Origin: Trinickia diaoshuihuensis
Lineage (GTDB): Bacteria; Pseudomonadota; Gammaproteobacteria; Burkholderiales; Burkholderiaceae
DNA length: 64,000 nucleotides
Direction of reading: 5' to 3'
NCBI RefSeq assembly: GCF_003390925.1
Contig: NZ_QUBS01000026.1
Coordinates: 124,001 to 188,000 of the forward strand
Shown here piece after piece: positions 62,248 through 64,000 of the stretch. Numbering within the stretch: the stretch's first letter is position 1; each line of letters begins with the position of its first letter. The notes beneath the pieces are model-generated. The model had not been told where the DNA came from and searched no databases. It worked only from the letters and a program-made list of their open reading frames with translations. A program made the translations under genes and the position numbers.

Positions 62248-63402
62248 TTATTTCCCAAATTGTTCGCAGATCTCGTTGACGGCGCCGCATACGCGGGCCA
62301 CGTCGCGCTCGGTCATCAGCGTGAACAGCGGCAGCGTGACCGTCGTCGCGCCGAAGCGCTCGGCATGCGGGAACATGCCGGGCGCGAAGCCGCGCGCGCG
62401 GTAGAGCGAGAAAAGATGAATCGGCGGGTAATGCACGCCCGTGCCGATCCGGTAATCGTCATGCAGCTTCTGCATGAAGCTCGCGCGGTCGATCGTCAGG
62501 CGTTCCAGCGGCAATGTGATCTGGAACATGTGCCAGTTGCCGTTCTCGAATTCGGCGAGCGGCAGCCCAACGCCGAGCGAGCGCGCCGCGCCGCCTTCGA
62601 ACCCCTGGAAGTAGGCCCGCGCGAGCGCCTTGCGTTGCGCCTGAAAGCGTTCGATATGCGCGAGCTGGCCCAGGCCGACGCGCGCCGCCACGTCGGTGAG
62701 ATTGTACTTGCCGCCGAGCAGGTCGCAGTCCATGCCGTCGTAGCCCTTGCGCGTGATGCCTTGCAGCCGGTATTTGCGCGCGAGTTCGGCTTCCTCTTCG
62801 TTGTTGAGCACGAGCGCGCCGCCCTCGATCGAGGTCAGGTTCTTGTTCGGGTGGAAACTGAACGAGACGATGTCGCCTAGCTTGCCGATGCGCTCGCCGC
62901 GCCAGGTGGAGCCGAACGCTTGCGCAGCATCTTCGATCACGCGCAGCTTGTAGGCGCGCGCGATGTCGTAAAGGCGATCCATGTCGACGGGCAACCCGGC
63001 CAGATAAACGGGCATGATTGCTTTCGTGCGCGGCGTGATCGCCTTCTCGAGCAGATTTAAATCGATATTGCGCGTGAGCGGGTCGATATCGACGAAAACG
63101 GGCGTCGCGCCCACTTCGAGAATCACGTTCGCCGTCGCCACCCACGATGCCGGGCTCGTGATGACTTCATCGCCCGGTCCCACGCCGGCGATACGCAATC
63201 CGACCTCGAGCGTGGCCGTGCCCGAATTGAACGTGCGAACGGGCCGGCCGCCGCAAAACGCGGAAAGCTGCGCTTCGAAGGCCTGGTTTTGCGGACCCGT
63301 CGTAATCCAGCCCGAACGCAGCACGTCGGCCACGCCGGCAATCGTTTCCTCGTCGATCTCGGGGCGCACGAAGGGCAGGAATGAAAGGGAGTCTTGGGTC
63401 AT
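62248..63402 (-). CDS. arnB: UDP-4-amino-4-deoxy-L-arabinose-oxoglutarate aminotransferase
   Basis: The 384-aa PLP enzyme transfers an amino group from glutamate to UDP-4-keto-arabinose. DegT/DnrJ fold; the PLP-lysine is K187 in SFHPNKNLTSIEGGAL, and IEDAAQAFGSTWRGERIGK supplies the PLP aspartate. The ATG at 63402 gives MTQDSLSFLPFVRPEIDEET, aligned with ArnB. The long open frame upstream overlaps the small transporter gene and is rejected. Confidence 0.93.
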   Translation of the reverse strand: MTQDSLSFLPFVRPEIDEETIAGVADVLRSGWITTGPQNQAFEAQLSAFCGGRPVRTFNSGTATLEVGLRIAGVGPGDEVITSPASWVATANVILEVGATPVFVDIDPLTRNIDLNLLEKAITPRTKAIMPVYLAGLPVDMDRLYDIARAYKLRVIEDAAQAFGSTWRGERIGKLGDIVSFSFHPNKNLTSIEGGALVLNNEEEAELARKYRLQGITRKGYDGMDCDLLGGKYNLTDVAARVGLGQLAHIERFQAQRKALARAYFQGFEGGAARSLGVGLPLAEFENGNWHMFQITLPLERLTIDRASFMQKLHDDYRIGTGVHYPPIHLFSLYRARGFAPGMFPHAERFGATTVTLPLFTLMTERDVARVCGAVNEICEQFGK

Positions 63403-63497
63403 GGGCTTGGCTCGAGTATCGAAGTGTTGTGTCGTTCTGAGGTTCTCGTGGCGCTCGCCGGGGCGAGCGGTGCTTTCAATGCGTCTATCGCGGCGGC

Positions 63498-63869
63498 TCA
63501 ACTGCGTGCCAAAACGAGCACGCCGACCAAGATGATGCCGATGCCGACGAGTCGCTGCAGGCTCAAGACCTCGCCGAACAAATACCAGGCCGCGAATGCG
63601 TTGACCACGTATCCGAGCGAGAGCATCGGATAGGCGATCGAAACGTCGACGCGCGACAGGCCGACGATCCAGACGACCACGCTGATCACGTAACAGGCAA
63701 GGCCGCCGATGATCGGCAATTGGGTCGCGAGCTTGAAGCCGATCGGCAGAATATTCGCACGGGTGAATTCGAAGTGTCCAACGGCGTTCACGCCGGCCTT
63801 GAGCAGCAACTGCGCGCAGGCGTTGAGCGTCACGCCCGCCAAAATGCAAAAGAGGGAAATGGGATTCAT
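63498..63869 (-). CDS. SMR/EamA-type flippase subunit, ArnE/ArnF-like
   Basis: The 123-aa inner-membrane protein has four hydrophobic segments (ISLFCILAGVTLNACAQLLL; IIGGLACYVISVVVWIVGLS; IAYPMLSLGYVVNAFAAWYL; RLVGIGIILVGVLVL). In the arn cluster such proteins are thought to flip undecaprenyl-phosphate-L-Ara4N to the periplasmic side. Only one such gene is visible where enterobacteria have two (arnE and arnF), so it may work as a homodimer. It lies 95 bp before arnB. Confidence 0.83.
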   Translation of the reverse strand: MNPISLFCILAGVTLNACAQLLLKAGVNAVGHFEFTRANILPIGFKLATQLPIIGGLACYVISVVVWIVGLSRVDVSIAYPMLSLGYVVNAFAAWYLFGEVLSLQRLVGIGIILVGVLVLARS

Positions 63870-63904
63870 CGATGAAAAGGCAAGCGGTGCCGGCGGATGC
63901 GGCG

Positions 63905-64000
63905 GTCAGGGTTTCTCGACGACGACGCGCCGCGCATCGCTTGCGATGACGCGCATCGGAACATGCGCTTCGGCGAGGTCGCGGTAACGATCGGGTTTCA
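63905..64000 (-). CDS. arnT: C-terminus of probable ArnT lipid A aminoarabinose transferase (partial)
   Basis: Only the last 31 codons are in the window, ending HVPMRVIASDARRVVVEKP at a TGA complementary to 63905-63907. The frame is open to the right edge. Position upstream of the flippase-like gene and the residue pattern agree with the periplasmic C-terminal tail of ArnT-family GT-C transferases, which place L-Ara4N on lipid A. Identification rests mainly on position. Confidence 0.55.

Noticed and set aside
61207-62880. A 557-codon plus-strand frame over arnC and arnB
   Set aside because: Antisense shadow of two genes with unmistakable family motifs.

Overview
The window is high-GC chromosomal DNA from a Burkholderiaceae bacterium, most likely Burkholderia sensu lato (Paraburkholderia/Trinickia-like). 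The main support is gene order: rpsF-priB-rpsR-rplI-dnaB, pyrD-bpt-aat-Nudix, an arn lipid A operon with ArnA split into two genes, nodIJ-like ABC genes and a cysB-type regulator. The genus is inferred from protein resemblance, not proven.

Layout. 1-7.7 kb: a minus-strand operon for uptake (PotABCD-like ABC transporter) and oxidation (HcnABC/opine-oxidase-like ferredoxin plus two flavoproteins) of an amine- or opine-like compound, with a divergent IclR regulator. 8-16 kb: secreted PLD-like protein, rpiA, Crp/Fnr and GntR regulators, a Gfo/Idh/MocA oxidoreductase, an unrecognised 286-aa protein, a second signal peptidase I and a small orphan. 16-24.3 kb: cystine-type ABC uptake genes, pyrD, bpt, aat, Nudix hydrolase, an oxalate/formate-type MFS carrier with an unlisted 43-aa partner, initiator tRNA and an SMR pump. 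24-31 kb: CoA hydrolase, MFS, a PRC-barrel lipoprotein, a 737-bp mini-element flanked by 33-bp direct repeats next to dusA, and dusA itself. 31-33 kb: tRNA-His followed by a lower-GC two-gene module, a HipA-like kinase and a HIRAN-domain protein whose N-terminus looks like the missing HipA N-subdomain. 33-45 kb: nodIJ-like exporter, UspA, lexA with two SOS boxes, CysB-type regulator, asparaginase, and the gcl-hyi-glxR glyoxylate operon with a divergent LysR. 45-50 kb: ribosomal/replication cluster in which dnaB carries an in-frame 347-aa intein with class 3 (W-C-T) features and a two-motif LAGLIDADG endonuclease. 50-52 kb: secreted GH64-type beta-1,3-glucanase facing a secreted X8/CBM43 protein. 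52.6-57 kb: DUF47-Pit phosphate uptake, NlpC/P60 lipoprotein, PhoH-like ATPase. 57.7-64 kb: peroxiredoxin and the arn operon for 4-amino-4-deoxy-arabinose modification of lipid A, running off the right edge in arnT.

The strongest candidates for unusual biology are the HipA-like kinase/HIRAN pair (31.46-33.16 kb), the class 3-like DnaB intein interrupting the helicase P-loop, the glucanase/X8 pair, the mini-element at dusA, and the 43-aa transporter partner. All coordinates and motifs were read by eye; no similarity search was run.
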